From Chersky-840 sp963794615 (GTDB taxonomy: Bacteria; Actinomycetota; Acidimicrobiia; Acidimicrobiales; UBA8190): a stretch of 64,000 bases of DNA. The first letter of the stretch is position 1. The number at the start of each line of letters is the position of its first letter. A program made the position numbers and the translations under genes. The notes under the pieces are model-generated. The model ran no database searches and was not told where the DNA came from. It was given only the letters and a program-made list of their open reading frames with translations. The stretch spans positions 62,001 through 126,000 of the forward strand of contig CAWCEP010000007.1 in the NCBI GenBank assembly GCA_963794615.1, written 5' to 3'. This document shows positions 17,787 through 26,537 of this stretch, one piece after another.

Positions 17787-18794
17787 ATGGAGGCCCTGAA
17801 TCTCGCCGCACTCCCCAAATACCTCTCGAACGAGGCCTCTGCCTGGGAACTCTTGGAGCGCCTTCGCTGGCCTGACGGGGAGCCGGTGTGTCCCCACTGC
17901 GGGACCAGGGACGCCAAGCACTACTTCATTTCCGCCAAGTCCGGCGAAAGAAAAACCAAGGCCGGGAAGGTCACCTACCGGCGCCTGTGGCGCTGTCGGG
18001 ACAAGGCCTGTCGGAAGCAGTTCTCCGTGATGGTCGGGACGATCTTCGAGTCCTCGAAAATCCCCGCCTCGAAATGGCTCCTGGCGATGTGGCTCATGGG
18101 GGCTGGAAAGAACTCGATCAGCGCCCTGGAGCTTCAGCGGCACCTAGCCCCCATGAGCTACCAGACGGCCTGGTTCCTCACCCACCGGCTCCGTGAGGCC
18201 ATGCAGCGCGAGCCAGTGTTCTCGCTCCTGTCGGGCACCGTCGTCGTGGACGAGACCTTCGTAGGCGGGGCGCCAAAGAATCGGCACCAGCAGGGCCGTC
18301 CCTCACGGCTCCCAGATGGGGGGCGGGGCCGCTTCGGCCCCATGTACGACAAGACCCCCGTCGTGGCCCTCATCTCGAAGGAGACGGGAGAGGCCCGTAC
18401 CCGAGTGGTGGCCGACGTGACCGGGGCCACGCTCCGCAAGGCCGTGGCCCAGGACGTGGACATGCCCAACACCGTGCTCCACACAGACGGGCACTCGGGC
18501 TACAAGTGGTTCCGGTCCGAGATGGCTGGACACGAATACGTCGACCACAGCTCCTACGAGTATGTCCGGGGCGACGTGTCCACGAACATGGCCGAGAGTT
18601 TCTTTGCCCAGTTCAAGCGGTCAGTCGACGGAACCTTCCACAGCGTGAGCCGCCAGCACCTGAGCCGCTACGCCGACGAGTTCGCCTTCCGCTGGAATAC
18701 CAGCAAGATGACCGACGCCCAGCGGGTCCAGGCCCTGATCGACAACACGCCAGGGCGGCGACTCACCTATCGGCCACTGCGGGACCGAGGCTAG
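17787..18794 (+). CDS. IS1595-family (ISXO2-like) transposase
   Basis: A 335-residue, apparently intact transposase. The N-terminal zinc ribbon is PVCPHCGTRD with RCRDKACRKQF as its second half. The ISXO2-like DDE domain shows VVVDETFVGG, VLHTDGHSGYKWF and STNMAESFFAQFKR as the catalytic blocks. No terminal inverted repeats could be matched: the gene ends at 18794 and the convergent fic gene ends at 18791, so no right end fits between them. The element may have lost an end, or its ends are too diverged to see. Fewer GC-rich codons than neighbours suggest acquisition. Confidence 0.9.
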   Translation: MEALNLAALPKYLSNEASAWELLERLRWPDGEPVCPHCGTRDAKHYFISAKSGERKTKAGKVTYRRLWRCRDKACRKQFSVMVGTIFESSKIPASKWLLAMWLMGAGKNSISALELQRHLAPMSYQTAWFLTHRLREAMQREPVFSLLSGTVVVDETFVGGAPKNRHQQGRPSRLPDGGRGRFGPMYDKTPVVALISKETGEARTRVVADVTGATLRKAVAQDVDMPNTVLHTDGHSGYKWFRSEMAGHEYVDHSSYEYVRGDVSTNMAESFFAQFKRSVDGTFHSVSRQHLSRYADEFAFRWNTSKMTDAQRVQALIDNTPGRRLTYRPLRDRG

Positions 18795-19966
18795 AGACTC
18801 TCGACAAGCTCGATGACTTTGGGTGCCCAATAGAGGCGCCGGTACCTACTCTTTTCCATAGGTTCAAGGACCTTGATTTCCAACAGTCGCTCAATGGCAT
18901 GGTGAACTGTCGGCCCGCTTACTCCGTAGCGTTGAGCAGCGAAGGGCGCCGTAATGACGGGCCAATCAAGCAGGTCCTCAACGATCTGCGAAATGACCCC
19001 GCCCCATCGGCGTTGGTGCAGTTCTCGCCGAATCTCATCGAGCCACTGAAGGAGGCTCTGCGCTACTCCGACGTGTGCCCGGCTCTGTTCAAGCAGTGCT
19101 GTACAGAAGAAACGAACCCAGGGGTTCCAGTCACCAGTTTGGCTGATTCGCAACAGGTGGTCTTGATATTCCTGTCTCCGCTTCAGCAACCATGGGGAGA
19201 TAGTCAGGGCGGGTTCAGGTAGTGAACCGGACTTAAGGAGCTGCAAAACAAGGACCAATCGGCCAATGCGTCCGTTTCCGTCGCCAAACGGGTGAAGTGC
19301 TTCGAACTGGTAGTGGGCTAAGGCACACTTCACGACTACCGGAAGTTGATGGTCCTTGTTCACCCATTCTTGCCAGGAGTCGAGGCCCAACTTGAGTTGG
19401 TCCCCAGGCGGCGGCGGGACGTAGCGTGCTTCGTAAACCGATGAATCCTGAGGTCCGATGATCACCTGATGTTCACGGATCATTCCGGGGTCAATGGTCT
19501 TTAGACGCGAGCGTCTAGCTAGTTCTCCTTGAAGACTCGCGATCATCCCGAGGGATATCGGACGCCCCTCCTTCATCCAATCGAACGCCTGTCGCGCGAT
19601 CTCTTCGTATGCATGGACTTCCGCTGCCTCAGCGGTCGGCGCCCCGATTTGCGGAAGCCGTGCTTCCATCACCTCGCGAACGGTGCTGTACGTGCCCTCA
19701 AGTGCCGAGGTGCTCAGAGCTTCCGAGGCAAGGGACGGAGTGATGAGCAGGCGGGGGTTGGGAAGGAGACAGCAGGCCTGGGAAAGCCCCCCGATCGCCT
19801 CCATGGCCGCAGCCACAACGGCCCAGGTTTCCGTCTCGAACTCGGGTGTGTCAGGCAGCGGTGCTGGCAGGAAGGCGAACGAGTCGTAGGTGCCGACACG
19901 TGCGTTCGTCCCGGTGATCCGGATGAGTTCACCTACCGGACTGTTTCTCAGGCGCTCTAGGTCCAC
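18791..19966 (-). CDS. Fic-domain AMP-transferase-like protein with C-terminal winged helix
   Basis: A 391-residue Fic protein. The active-site loop is HPFGDGNGRIGR at 225-236, a perfect HPFxxGNGRxxR. An inhibitory motif precedes it (TSALEG, Thr86 to Gly91, matching S/T-x3-E-G/N), so this is a self-inhibited class II Fic with its helix N-terminal to the core. The C-terminal part (about 330-391, FAAQRYGVSGPTVHHAIERLLE) looks like a winged helix-turn-helix. Such proteins usually AMPylate a target, though the target is unknown. The GTG start at 19966 lies five bases from an array of CTTAGGA elements, suggesting autoregulation. The gene overlaps the transposase stop by 4 bp. Confidence 0.9.
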   Translation of the reverse strand: MDLERLRNSPVGELIRITGTNARVGTYDSFAFLPAPLPDTPEFETETWAVVAAAMEAIGGLSQACCLLPNPRLLITPSLASEALSTSALEGTYSTVREVMEARLPQIGAPTAEAAEVHAYEEIARQAFDWMKEGRPISLGMIASLQGELARRSRLKTIDPGMIREHQVIIGPQDSSVYEARYVPPPPGDQLKLGLDSWQEWVNKDHQLPVVVKCALAHYQFEALHPFGDGNGRIGRLVLVLQLLKSGSLPEPALTISPWLLKRRQEYQDHLLRISQTGDWNPWVRFFCTALLEQSRAHVGVAQSLLQWLDEIRRELHQRRWGGVISQIVEDLLDWPVITAPFAAQRYGVSGPTVHHAIERLLEIKVLEPMEKSRYRRLYWAPKVIELVESL

Positions 19967-19970
19967 GGTT

Positions 19971-20070
19971 CTTAGGACTTTCTCTTAATCTCCTAAGGTC
20001 TTAGCCGGGATCTTAGGAGAAGCCTTACGTTCGGCCTAGCCCCCTTAGGAGTTACAGGGCTGTACCTAAG
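19971..20070 (-). promoter_or_regulatory. Array of CTTAGGA operator elements upstream of fic
   Basis: Two inverted repeats share the same form, CTTAGGA-N13-(T/A)CCTAAG, at 19971-19997 and 20044-20070. A further CTTAGGA sits at 20012-20018, with weaker half-sites near 20000 and 20035. Half-sites are about 20-21 or 32 bp apart, near whole turns of B-DNA, so bound proteins would lie on one face. The array begins five bases from the fic start codon. The best candidate ligand is the Fic protein's own winged helix. Confidence 0.6.
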
Positions 20071-20135
20071 ATTACATCATGAGAAGTTAGCACCTGGCCC
20101 ATGGGTCTGGTATAGGATTTGCTCCGGAAAAGAGC

Positions 20136-20181
20136 GAGGCCCAGGGAGTCCCTGGGCCTCCACTTGCCCCCGTCAGGGGCA
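20136..20181. terminator. Two tandem hairpins in the fic-NYN intergenic region
   Basis: The first hairpin (20136-20160) has 11-12-bp arms (GAGGCCCAGGG and complement) and a very short loop. The second (20165-20181) pairs TGCCCC with GGGGCA around five bases. They sit between divergent genes (fic left, NYN right), so as a terminator they would have to block read-through from outside. The rest of 20071-20383 holds no other recognisable element apart from a TATCCT box near 20300. Confidence 0.4.
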
Positions 20182-20383
20182 CGTCTTGGTCGACCACCGC
20201 CGGCCCTTGGAAAGCTGCGGTGTCGGGTCCGATCCCCGAGTGCTCCACGCAATTTATCAGGACTTTCAGAAAAGAATGGCGAACAAATGACTCGGTGTGA
20301 CTATCCTGGAAGCGAAATCCTCCCCGCCTTTCAGGACGCTTCGGCTGACCTGGAATGGCGGGGCTTTCATTTCCGGAGGCCCG

Positions 20384-21000
20384 ATGCCTGAGACGCGTGT
20401 CGCGGTTTTCATCGACCACCAGAACGTCTACAACCGGGCTCGAGACGCATTCTGTGTTCCCTCGCCGGAGTCCCATGTTGACGGGCAATTCGATCCCTAC
20501 CGCCTCGGGTTGCATTTGGCTGGGGGCCGCAAGCTTGAAACTGTTCGTGTCTACCGGGGTCTTCCCTCGCCAAAACACGATCATCAGGGCTACGCTGCCA
20601 CGGATCGACAACTCGGAATGTGGGCAAACAAAGCATCGTGAAGCCAGTAACTCGGCCGCTCAACTACCGCGATCCTTCGAATCCAAAGGAAAAGGGAATT
20701 GATGTAGCACTGGCGATCGACTTTGTGATGATGGCTCACAGAGGTGACTACGACGTAGGGATTCTCTTTTCTGCCGACCATGACCTTCTTCCCGCCCTAG
20801 AGGCACTCTTGGAACTAACCGACGATCCGACTCGCGAGGTGAGTTGCGAGGTGGCCTGCTGGGTGCCGAAAACATCGGGCGAACACGCCAAAGTTCTTCG
20901 GATCGAGGGGCGATCAATGAAGGTCCATGCCCTCTATGAAGCGGACTACCAGCGTCTCCACGATCCAACCGACTACAACATCCGCCGTCGTCGCCGCTAG
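20384..21000 (+). CDS. NYN-domain (PIN-like) nuclease, frameshifted
   Basis: NYN-domain protein, a PIN-like ribonuclease fold. The first frame begins at ATG 20384 after GGAGG and carries VAVFIDHQNVYN with the first acidic residue, then KLETVRVYRGLPSP and ATDRQLGMW, ending at 20641. The second frame (to 21000) continues with KPVTRPLNY, GIDVALAIDFV and GILFSADHDLLPAL, holding the other catalytic acids. The halves are one protein whose frame slips at about 20624-20638; the span (617 bp) lacks one base. About 205 residues would result. Either a sequencing error or a dead gene. All visible acidic motifs are intact, favouring error. RNA target unknown. Confidence 0.75.
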
Positions 21001-21016
21001 GCATAACCTGGAAACC

Positions 21017-21349
21017 GTGTCCGAGCGTCGTCCTCACCCAGACGAACCCCACCAGCCCACCGAAGAGGAGTTCGAGGAGCTGGTCGCCGCGGCCCTGAAG
21101 GTGGACCCCAAGGGACTGTCAGGGAAGCATCGAGGTCGGAATAGATACCTCTCGGCAGCGTGCCAATCGGAGGAGCACGATGGCTGCGACCGGCGTGTGG
21201 TGGTCCCGTGCGAGTGTCCCTGCCACGGGGACCCCTACGAACGAGTCAGTGCGCACGCACCCTCAGAGGAAGCCATGGCGGCGATCATGGATACCGGGCC
21301 TCATCCCGAAGAAGAGTGGGAAGACGAACCCAAGGAGTCGCGCCCGTAG
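21017..21349 (+). CDS. Small Cys/His-rich hypothetical protein
   Basis: About 110 residues from GTG 21017 (the frame is open back to 20927). An acidic N-terminus (EEEFEELVAAALKV) precedes a cluster of Cys and His residues (ACQSEEHDGC then CECPCHG) that could bind zinc. The C-terminus is acidic (HPEEEWEDEPKE). Similar CxCxCH clusters occur in short actinobacterial and phage proteins. It directly follows the NYN gene (17 bp) and may form an operon with it. No function assigned. Confidence 0.6.
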   Translation: MSERRPHPDEPHQPTEEEFEELVAAALKVDPKGLSGKHRGRNRYLSAACQSEEHDGCDRRVVVPCECPCHGDPYERVSAHAPSEEAMAAIMDTGPHPEEEWEDEPKESRP

Positions 21350-21669
21350 CGTGGCGGGGACTGAAAGGCTACAGAACGCCCTATCCGTTCTGAGCGCCGT
21401 AATCCCAGGTCAGAAAACAGATACTCCAGCTAGCGTTTGTGCCTGTGGTGCGTCAACAGGACAGTCCCCCCGAAATAGGGGGAATGGGTCCCACGCCCCA
21501 ACGGGGGCCGGAGAAGCCGGCCTCGGGGCATCGGGGGCCAAAAGACGACGAGGAGGCCGAGCGCCGGGTTGTCAGCTCCGGGTCGTCGGCGCCGGGTTCT
21601 CAGTTTGCGCCCAGTCGCAGTTGGTTGACTAATGCCCCTCTTCGGTCTTGACCACAGGGGGGGATCGCA
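21350..21669. other. Intergenic region with small GC-rich hairpins
   Basis: No coding sequence recognised. It contains a hairpin at 21506-21522 (GGCCGG / CCGGCC, loop AGAAG) and a C5/G5 pairing near 21466-21481. Either may end the transcript from the NYN side. Confidence 0.35.
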
Positions 21670-21966
21670 ATGGCGGTAGCCGTCCAACTCGATTTTCACG
21701 GCGCCACGCTCCAGCAGTACGACGAGATCAACGAGATGATCGGCTCGCTGCCCGGCGGCCCACCCCCGCAGGACGAGCTCTTCCACTGGGCCGCGGCGAC
21801 CGAGGACGGCTTCCGGGTCATCGACGTGTGGGTGTCGAAGGAAGCGTTCGAGAAATTCGAGAGGGAAACCCTTCGGTCCGTGTACGAGGAGGTCGGCATT
21901 CCCCGTCCACCGCAGATTCAGTTCTTCGACATCCACAACTACGCCGGTGGACGGTGGCGAGGCTGA
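21670..21966 (+). CDS. 98-residue antibiotic-biosynthesis-monooxygenase-like fold protein, copy 1
   Basis: Small protein starting MAVAVQLDFHGATLQQYDE. It is clearly paralogous to the product of 46818-47111: both share MAVAVQ, a QYDE motif, LPGGP, LFHW and V(D/N)VWxSxExF in the same order, and end with a similar FFDIHN/FFEVHN segment. The size and ferredoxin-like pattern suggest a dimeric alpha-beta barrel (ABM/DABB-like) fold, but catalytic residues cannot be named. The gene closes the first accessory island. Its function is unknown. Confidence 0.75.
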   Translation: MAVAVQLDFHGATLQQYDEINEMIGSLPGGPPPQDELFHWAAATEDGFRVIDVWVSKEAFEKFERETLRSVYEEVGIPRPPQIQFFDIHNYAGGRWRG

Positions 21967-22143
21967 TCTTGATCAGCCCGCCCGTCGTCCCCGGCCAGCC
22001 CAGGTGGTTTCTCTGCCGCCCCGACAGGTGGAACCCCGCTAGGCGTCGATGGGGCTCGCGCGTACCATGCATTTGGGCGGTCAGGCTGGACTGCGGTTCC
22101 CCCAAGACCCCACTGGCTGGGCGCCCGCTTCTTTGTCGGGAAT

Positions 22144-22200
22144 GGGAGGCATGGGCAGTGCTCTCGTAGCGTCCGCTGCGGCACTGCCCATGCGCTCTCC
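22144..22200. other. Long composite hairpin in a 314-bp gap (21967-22280)
   Basis: CATGGGCAGTGC at 22150-22161 pairs perfectly with GCACTGCCCATG at 22181-22192. Inside, CGTAGCG can pair with CGCTGCG (one G-T pair), and outside GGGAG pairs with CTCCC. The total is about 24 paired positions with small bulges, so this is a very stable structure. The remaining gap shows no gene; a TATGGT box at 22266-22271 may serve the next gene. Confidence 0.55.
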
Positions 22201-22280
22201 CGTTGCCCGCTTGCCGCTCTCCGACCGTCGGTTCTTTCGCGTCGAGCGCGGGGGCGGCTCGTGCCTATGGTGCGGCCCTG

Positions 22281-23025
22281 ATGGATTGGCCATTGCGACG
22301 GGCTCAGGACCCCGTGGAGGTGCTCGCGCACCGGGGTGGCACCGGGCCCTGGCACGAGAACACCCTCGACGCCTTCTCGGCTGCCCTCCGGCTCGGCGCC
22401 GACGGGGTGGAGCTCGACGTGCGGCGGAGCGTGGACGGCGAGCTCGTCGTGCACCACGATGCCGAGATCGAGGGCTCGGGGCTCGTCCACGAGCGCCGGC
22501 GTGCGGAGCTCCCGGCGTGGGTCCCCACCTTGGCGCAGGCCCTCGAGGCGTGCGCGGGGTCCATCGTCAACGTGGAGATCAAGAACATTCCCACCGACGC
22601 CGGCTACGACCCTGACGAGCGGGTGACCGCGGACGTCGCCACCCTCCTCCTCGACGGCGTCCGTCCCGGCCGACCGTGGCCCGCCCATGTCGTGGTGTCC
22701 TCGTTCTGGCCCGACACCGTCGCCGCCCTGCGGGCCCGGTTCGACGGCCTCGCCGGTGCCTCACCGGTCGCGCTGCTCGTGCACCCCGCGCTCGACGCCT
22801 GGGGCGCCCTCGACACCGCTGTTGCGCTCGGATGCGCGGCGCTCAACCCCCATCACAGCCAGGTCGAGCGCGGCGCTGGTCGGTCGGGCCCACGAGCAGG
22901 GGCTGGCCATCGCCACGTGGACCGTGAACAGCCCCGGGGACCTCGACGCCGTGGTCGAGGCGGGGGTCGACATGGTCATCACCGACACCGTGACCGACAC
23001 CCTCGCCCACCTGGGGCGGCGCTGA
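22281..23025 (+). CDS. Glycerophosphodiester phosphodiesterase, frameshifted
   Basis: GDPD-family TIM-barrel enzyme that hydrolyses glycerophosphodiesters to glycerol-3-phosphate and an alcohol. The N-terminal frame carries the signature: VLAHRGGTGPWHENTLDAF, GADGVELDVRRSVDGELVV and HHD (metal and catalytic residues), then VNVEIKN. The C-terminal signature (GLAIATWTVNSPGDLDAVV, then GVDMVITD) is in a different frame ending at 23025. Removing one G near 22863-22870 joins them; the span is 745 bp, one base over. The restored protein would be about 247 residues. No signal peptide, so it is cytosolic. Probably a sequencing error. Confidence 0.82.
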
Positions 23026-23113
23026 GGTTCCCGGTCGCCGCGGCGGTCGGCACGGCGTCATCCTTCGCGGCGCGGATTGGTCGAACGGGGCGTGGTCGGG
23101 AACAATCGCGCCC

Positions 23114-23893
23114 ATGAATGTCGTCGTCTTCGTGAAACAGATCCCCGATCCCGCCGCTCCCCAGACCCTCGACCCCCAGACCCACACCCTGGTCAGGGAG
23201 GGAAAGCTGATCATGGACGACTCCGATGCCTACGGGGTCGAGATGGGGCTGCAGCTCGCCGAGGCGGCCGGGGGCGGCGAGGTCACCCTGGTCTCGATGG
23301 CTCCCGCCGGGGAGACGTCGGGGCTGCGCACCGCGCTCGCCATGGGGGCGGCCAAGGCCATCCTCGTGAGCGACGACGCCCTCAAGGGATCCGACGCCCT
23401 TTCCACCGCCAAGGTCCTCGCCAAAGCCGTCGAGCGGGCCCAACCCGACCTCGTCATCGCCGCCACCGAGTCCACCGACGGGTACACCGGGACCACGCCG
23501 GTCCAGGTCGCCGAATTGCTCGGCTTCCCGGCGGTGACCTTCGCCAAGAAGGTCTCGGTGGGTGACGGCCGGGTCCACGTCGAGCGCCAGACCGAGGCGG
23601 GCTACGACGAGGTCGACTGTCCGCTCCCCGCCGTGGTGACCGTCACCGCCGGCGTCGTGGAACCGCGCTACCCGTCGTTCAAGGGGATCATGGCGGCGAA
23701 GTCCAAGCCCGTCGACCAGTTGACGGTGGCCGACCTCGGCCTCGAAGCCGGCCAGGTCGGCGCGGCCGGGGCCCGCTCGGAGGTCACCGACGTCACCGCG
23801 GCGGAAGAGCGCAGCGCCGGCGAGGTCGTCGTCGACGAAGGCGAGGGCTACGAGAACATCGTCCGGTTCCTCGAGCAGCTCAAGCTGGTCTGA
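23114..23893 (+). CDS. etfB: Electron transfer flavoprotein beta subunit
   Basis: A 259-residue ETF beta (FixA) subunit. It opens MNVVVFVKQIPDPAAPQ and has the typical VTLVSMAPAG and AATESTDGYTGTTPVQVAELLGFPA-type segments (AMP-binding and recognition regions), ending in VRFLEQLKL. With ETF alpha it carries electrons from acyl-CoA and related dehydrogenases to the quinone pool. ETF alpha follows after 53 bp on the same strand, so the two form an operon. Length is normal for the family. Confidence 0.95.
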   Translation: MNVVVFVKQIPDPAAPQTLDPQTHTLVREGKLIMDDSDAYGVEMGLQLAEAAGGGEVTLVSMAPAGETSGLRTALAMGAAKAILVSDDALKGSDALSTAKVLAKAVERAQPDLVIAATESTDGYTGTTPVQVAELLGFPAVTFAKKVSVGDGRVHVERQTEAGYDEVDCPLPAVVTVTAGVVEPRYPSFKGIMAAKSKPVDQLTVADLGLEAGQVGAAGARSEVTDVTAAEERSAGEVVVDEGEGYENIVRFLEQLKLV

Positions 23894-23946
23894 GCCGGCC
23901 GTCCACCGGCCCACCGATCTCGCACGTACCCCCAGGAGAGAAGAGA

Positions 23947-24918
23947 ATGTCGATCGACAAGGTTTGGGTCCTCGCCGAGTCCGCCGAGGGCAAGCCCACC
24001 AGCACCACCCTCGAGCTGCTCACCCAGGCGCGTTCGATGGGTGGCGGCACCGAAGCGGTGGCGTGGGGGGCCGACACCGCCTCGGTGGCCGGAGAGCTCG
24101 GCAATTACGGCGCCACGACGGTCTACGACTTGGGCGACCTCGGCGACGCGTTGCCGGGCGCGCCCGTGGCCGGCGCCATCGCTTCGCTCGTGGCGTCGGG
24201 CAACCGACCCGACGTCATCCTGGTCCCCGCCAGCTACGACGGCCGGGACATCGCGGCGCGCCTCTCGGTACGTCTCGACGTGCCGGTGATCACCAACGTC
24301 GTGAACCTCACCACCGACGGCGACGAGGTCCGGTCGCAGCACGGCCTGTTCGGTGGGGCCCAGGTGGCGACGGCCCGGTTCACCGGGGACCATCCGTGGA
24401 TCTTCGTGGTGCGGGCCAAGTCCTTCACTGCCGAGCCCGCCGGCGGGGCTGCGCCCCAGGTCGTGACCGCGGCCGTGCCCGAGCTCGGTGCCACCAACGG
24501 GGCCAAGGTGCTCGCCCGCCACGCCGAGGAGCGAACCGGCCCCAAGCTCGACGAGGCCGAGGTCGTGGTGTCGGGCGGACGGGGCCTCGGAGGCGCCGAG
24601 CACTACACCATGATCGAGGAGCTGGCCAAGCTGCTCCACGGCGCGGCGGGCGCCAGCCGCGCCATCGTGGACGCGGGATGGGTGCCGTACTCGCACCAGG
24701 TGGGCCAGACGGGCAAGACGGTGAAGCCCACGCTCTACATCGCGTGCGGGATCTCGGGCGCTACCCAACACCTCGTGGGGATGAAGGGCTCGAAGAACAT
24801 CATCGCCATCAACAAGGACCAGGACGCCCCCATCTTCTCGGTGGCGGACCTCGGCATCGTCGGCGACGTCCACAAGGTCGTGCCCAAGCTGATCGAGGCC
24901 CTCAAAGCACGAAGCTGA
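23947..24918 (+). CDS. etfA: Electron transfer flavoprotein alpha subunit
   Basis: A 323-residue ETF alpha (FixB) subunit. The C-terminal FAD-binding domain is well preserved: VVSGGRGLGG, GASRAIVDAGW, SHQVGQTGKTVKP, YIACGISGATQH and IIAINKDQDAPIFSVADLGIVGD. The FAD it holds is shared with ETF beta, encoded just upstream. The ATG at 23947 is preceded by AGGAGAGAAGAG, a good ribosome site. No ETF-quinone oxidoreductase is seen in the window. Confidence 0.95.
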   Translation: MSIDKVWVLAESAEGKPTSTTLELLTQARSMGGGTEAVAWGADTASVAGELGNYGATTVYDLGDLGDALPGAPVAGAIASLVASGNRPDVILVPASYDGRDIAARLSVRLDVPVITNVVNLTTDGDEVRSQHGLFGGAQVATARFTGDHPWIFVVRAKSFTAEPAGGAAPQVVTAAVPELGATNGAKVLARHAEERTGPKLDEAEVVVSGGRGLGGAEHYTMIEELAKLLHGAAGASRAIVDAGWVPYSHQVGQTGKTVKPTLYIACGISGATQHLVGMKGSKNIIAINKDQDAPIFSVADLGIVGDVHKVVPKLIEALKARS

Positions 24919-25035
24919 CCTGGGCGGCCCCACCCGGTCCGTCCAGGCGTTCCGACCGCACTAGCCTCCGCGGGGTTCGTCACGCCCTGTGAATCCCGGA
25001 GTGCGTCCTTACTGAACAGCGGGTGACTTCCACGC

Positions 25036-26460
25036 ATGCTGTTCCCAACGATCGACTTCGCAATCTTCTTCGCCGTGGCGTTCACGGCGAACTGGCTGCT
25101 GAACCCGTACCCGCGCCCGTGGAAGCTGGCCATGATCGCGGCCAGCTACGTGTTCTACAGCTGGTGGGATTGGCGATTTGTGTTCCTGTTGGCCGCCGTC
25201 ACCGTCACCGCGCATGTCGGGGGCACCGCCGTGGCGCACTTCGAGGGCGAGCGATCTCGCCGTCTCGCCATGGCGTGCGGCGTGGGCGCGCTGCTCGGGA
25301 TCCTCGGATGGTTCAAGTACTACGGCTTCCTGGCCGTGAACGTGGACAACTTCTTCCACACCCTGGGCTCAGGCCGGCTCGTGCCGCTGTTGCAGGTCAC
25401 GCTGCCGGTGGGCGTGTCGTTCTTCACGTTCATGGCGATCAGCTACGTGGTCGACGTCTACCGGCGCCAGCTCGAGCCGGCTCGATTCGTCGACCTCGCC
25501 GTCTACTTGTCGTTCTTCCCCCATCTCATCGCGGGCCCTATCGTGCGGGGCGGGGAGCTGCTCCCCCAGATCCGGCGCAAGCGCGACCCCGCCGCGATCG
25601 ACTTCGGCCGGGCCGCCTGGTTGGTGGCGGGCGGGCTGTTCAAGAAGGTCGTCATCTCGTCGTACATCGACTCCGCCATCGTCACGCCCGTGTTCTCCGC
25701 ACCGCACCAGCACTCGGCACTCGAGATCCTCTTCGCCACCTACGGGTTCGCCGTGCAGATCTACGCCGACTTCAGCGGGTACACCGACATCGCCATCGGG
25801 CTGGCCCTGTTCCTGGGGTTCCGGTTCCCCGACAACTTCAACGCGCCGTACACGGCGCGCAACCTCCAGGACTTCTGGCGGCGCTGGCACATGACCCTGT
25901 CGCGCTGGTTGCGCGACTACCTCTACATCCCCCTGGGGGGAGGGCACGGCTCCCAGTGGAAGGTCGCCCGCAACATCATGATCACCATGGTCCTGGGCGG
26001 CCTGTGGCACGGGGCGGCGTGGACCTTCGTGGCCTGGGGTGCGATTCACGGGACGGGGCAGGTCGTGGGGCATCTGCGGCGGTCGCGCCGGCTCGCGGCC
26101 GGGCTCGACGCCGTGCCCGACGGCAGGGTGCGGCTGTGGGTCTCGCGCCTGGTCACCTTCCACATCGTGTGCCTGGGCTGGATCTTCTTCCGGGCCGACT
26201 CGTTCTCGACGGCGTTGACGCTCGTCGGTCGGCTCTTCTCGGCCTGGGGTCGCGCCCCCCTGGTGACGCCGCTGGTCGTGATCACCGTCGCCGGCGCCGT
26301 GGCGTTGCAGTACCTGCCGCGGGCCTTCGGTGGCCGTGTCCAGCGTGAATTCGCCGGTCAACCCTGGGTGGTGCAAGGGGCCATACTGGGGGTCGTCCTT
26401 CTCGTCATCACGACACTCGGACCACAGGGTGTCGCACCGTTCATCTACTACAGGTTCTAG
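25036..26460 (+). CDS. MBOAT-family O-acyltransferase (AlgI-like)
   Basis: A 474-residue integral membrane acyltransferase with roughly ten hydrophobic segments. Family marks include the segment FFPHLIAGPIVR, DFSGYTDIAIG, RNLQDFWRRWHMTLSRWLRDYLYIP-type core and the catalytic-His motif GGLWHGAAWTFVAWG. AlgI-type proteins pass acyl groups across the membrane to extracytoplasmic sugars. The next gene encodes a membrane-anchored SGNH protein, the usual partner (as AlgJ/AlgX or PatB), so together they probably O-acetylate a cell-surface polymer. No alginate genes are present; the polymer is unknown. Confidence 0.9.
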   Translation: MLFPTIDFAIFFAVAFTANWLLNPYPRPWKLAMIAASYVFYSWWDWRFVFLLAAVTVTAHVGGTAVAHFEGERSRRLAMACGVGALLGILGWFKYYGFLAVNVDNFFHTLGSGRLVPLLQVTLPVGVSFFTFMAISYVVDVYRRQLEPARFVDLAVYLSFFPHLIAGPIVRGGELLPQIRRKRDPAAIDFGRAAWLVAGGLFKKVVISSYIDSAIVTPVFSAPHQHSALEILFATYGFAVQIYADFSGYTDIAIGLALFLGFRFPDNFNAPYTARNLQDFWRRWHMTLSRWLRDYLYIPLGGGHGSQWKVARNIMITMVLGGLWHGAAWTFVAWGAIHGTGQVVGHLRRSRRLAAGLDAVPDGRVRLWVSRLVTFHIVCLGWIFFRADSFSTALTLVGRLFSAWGRAPLVTPLVVITVAGAVALQYLPRAFGGRVQREFAGQPWVVQGAILGVVLLVITTLGPQGVAPFIYYRF

Positions 26461-26537
26461 GCCGGCCCCGAGGGCCCGGCGCTCGATTCGAGGTTCCGGG
26501 GGGCGGTTCCGAGCATGCACCTGCACACGCGGACCAC

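Noticed and set aside
17640..18900. Terminal inverted repeats of an IS1595 element
   Set aside because: No matching pair was found by eye on either side of the transposase.
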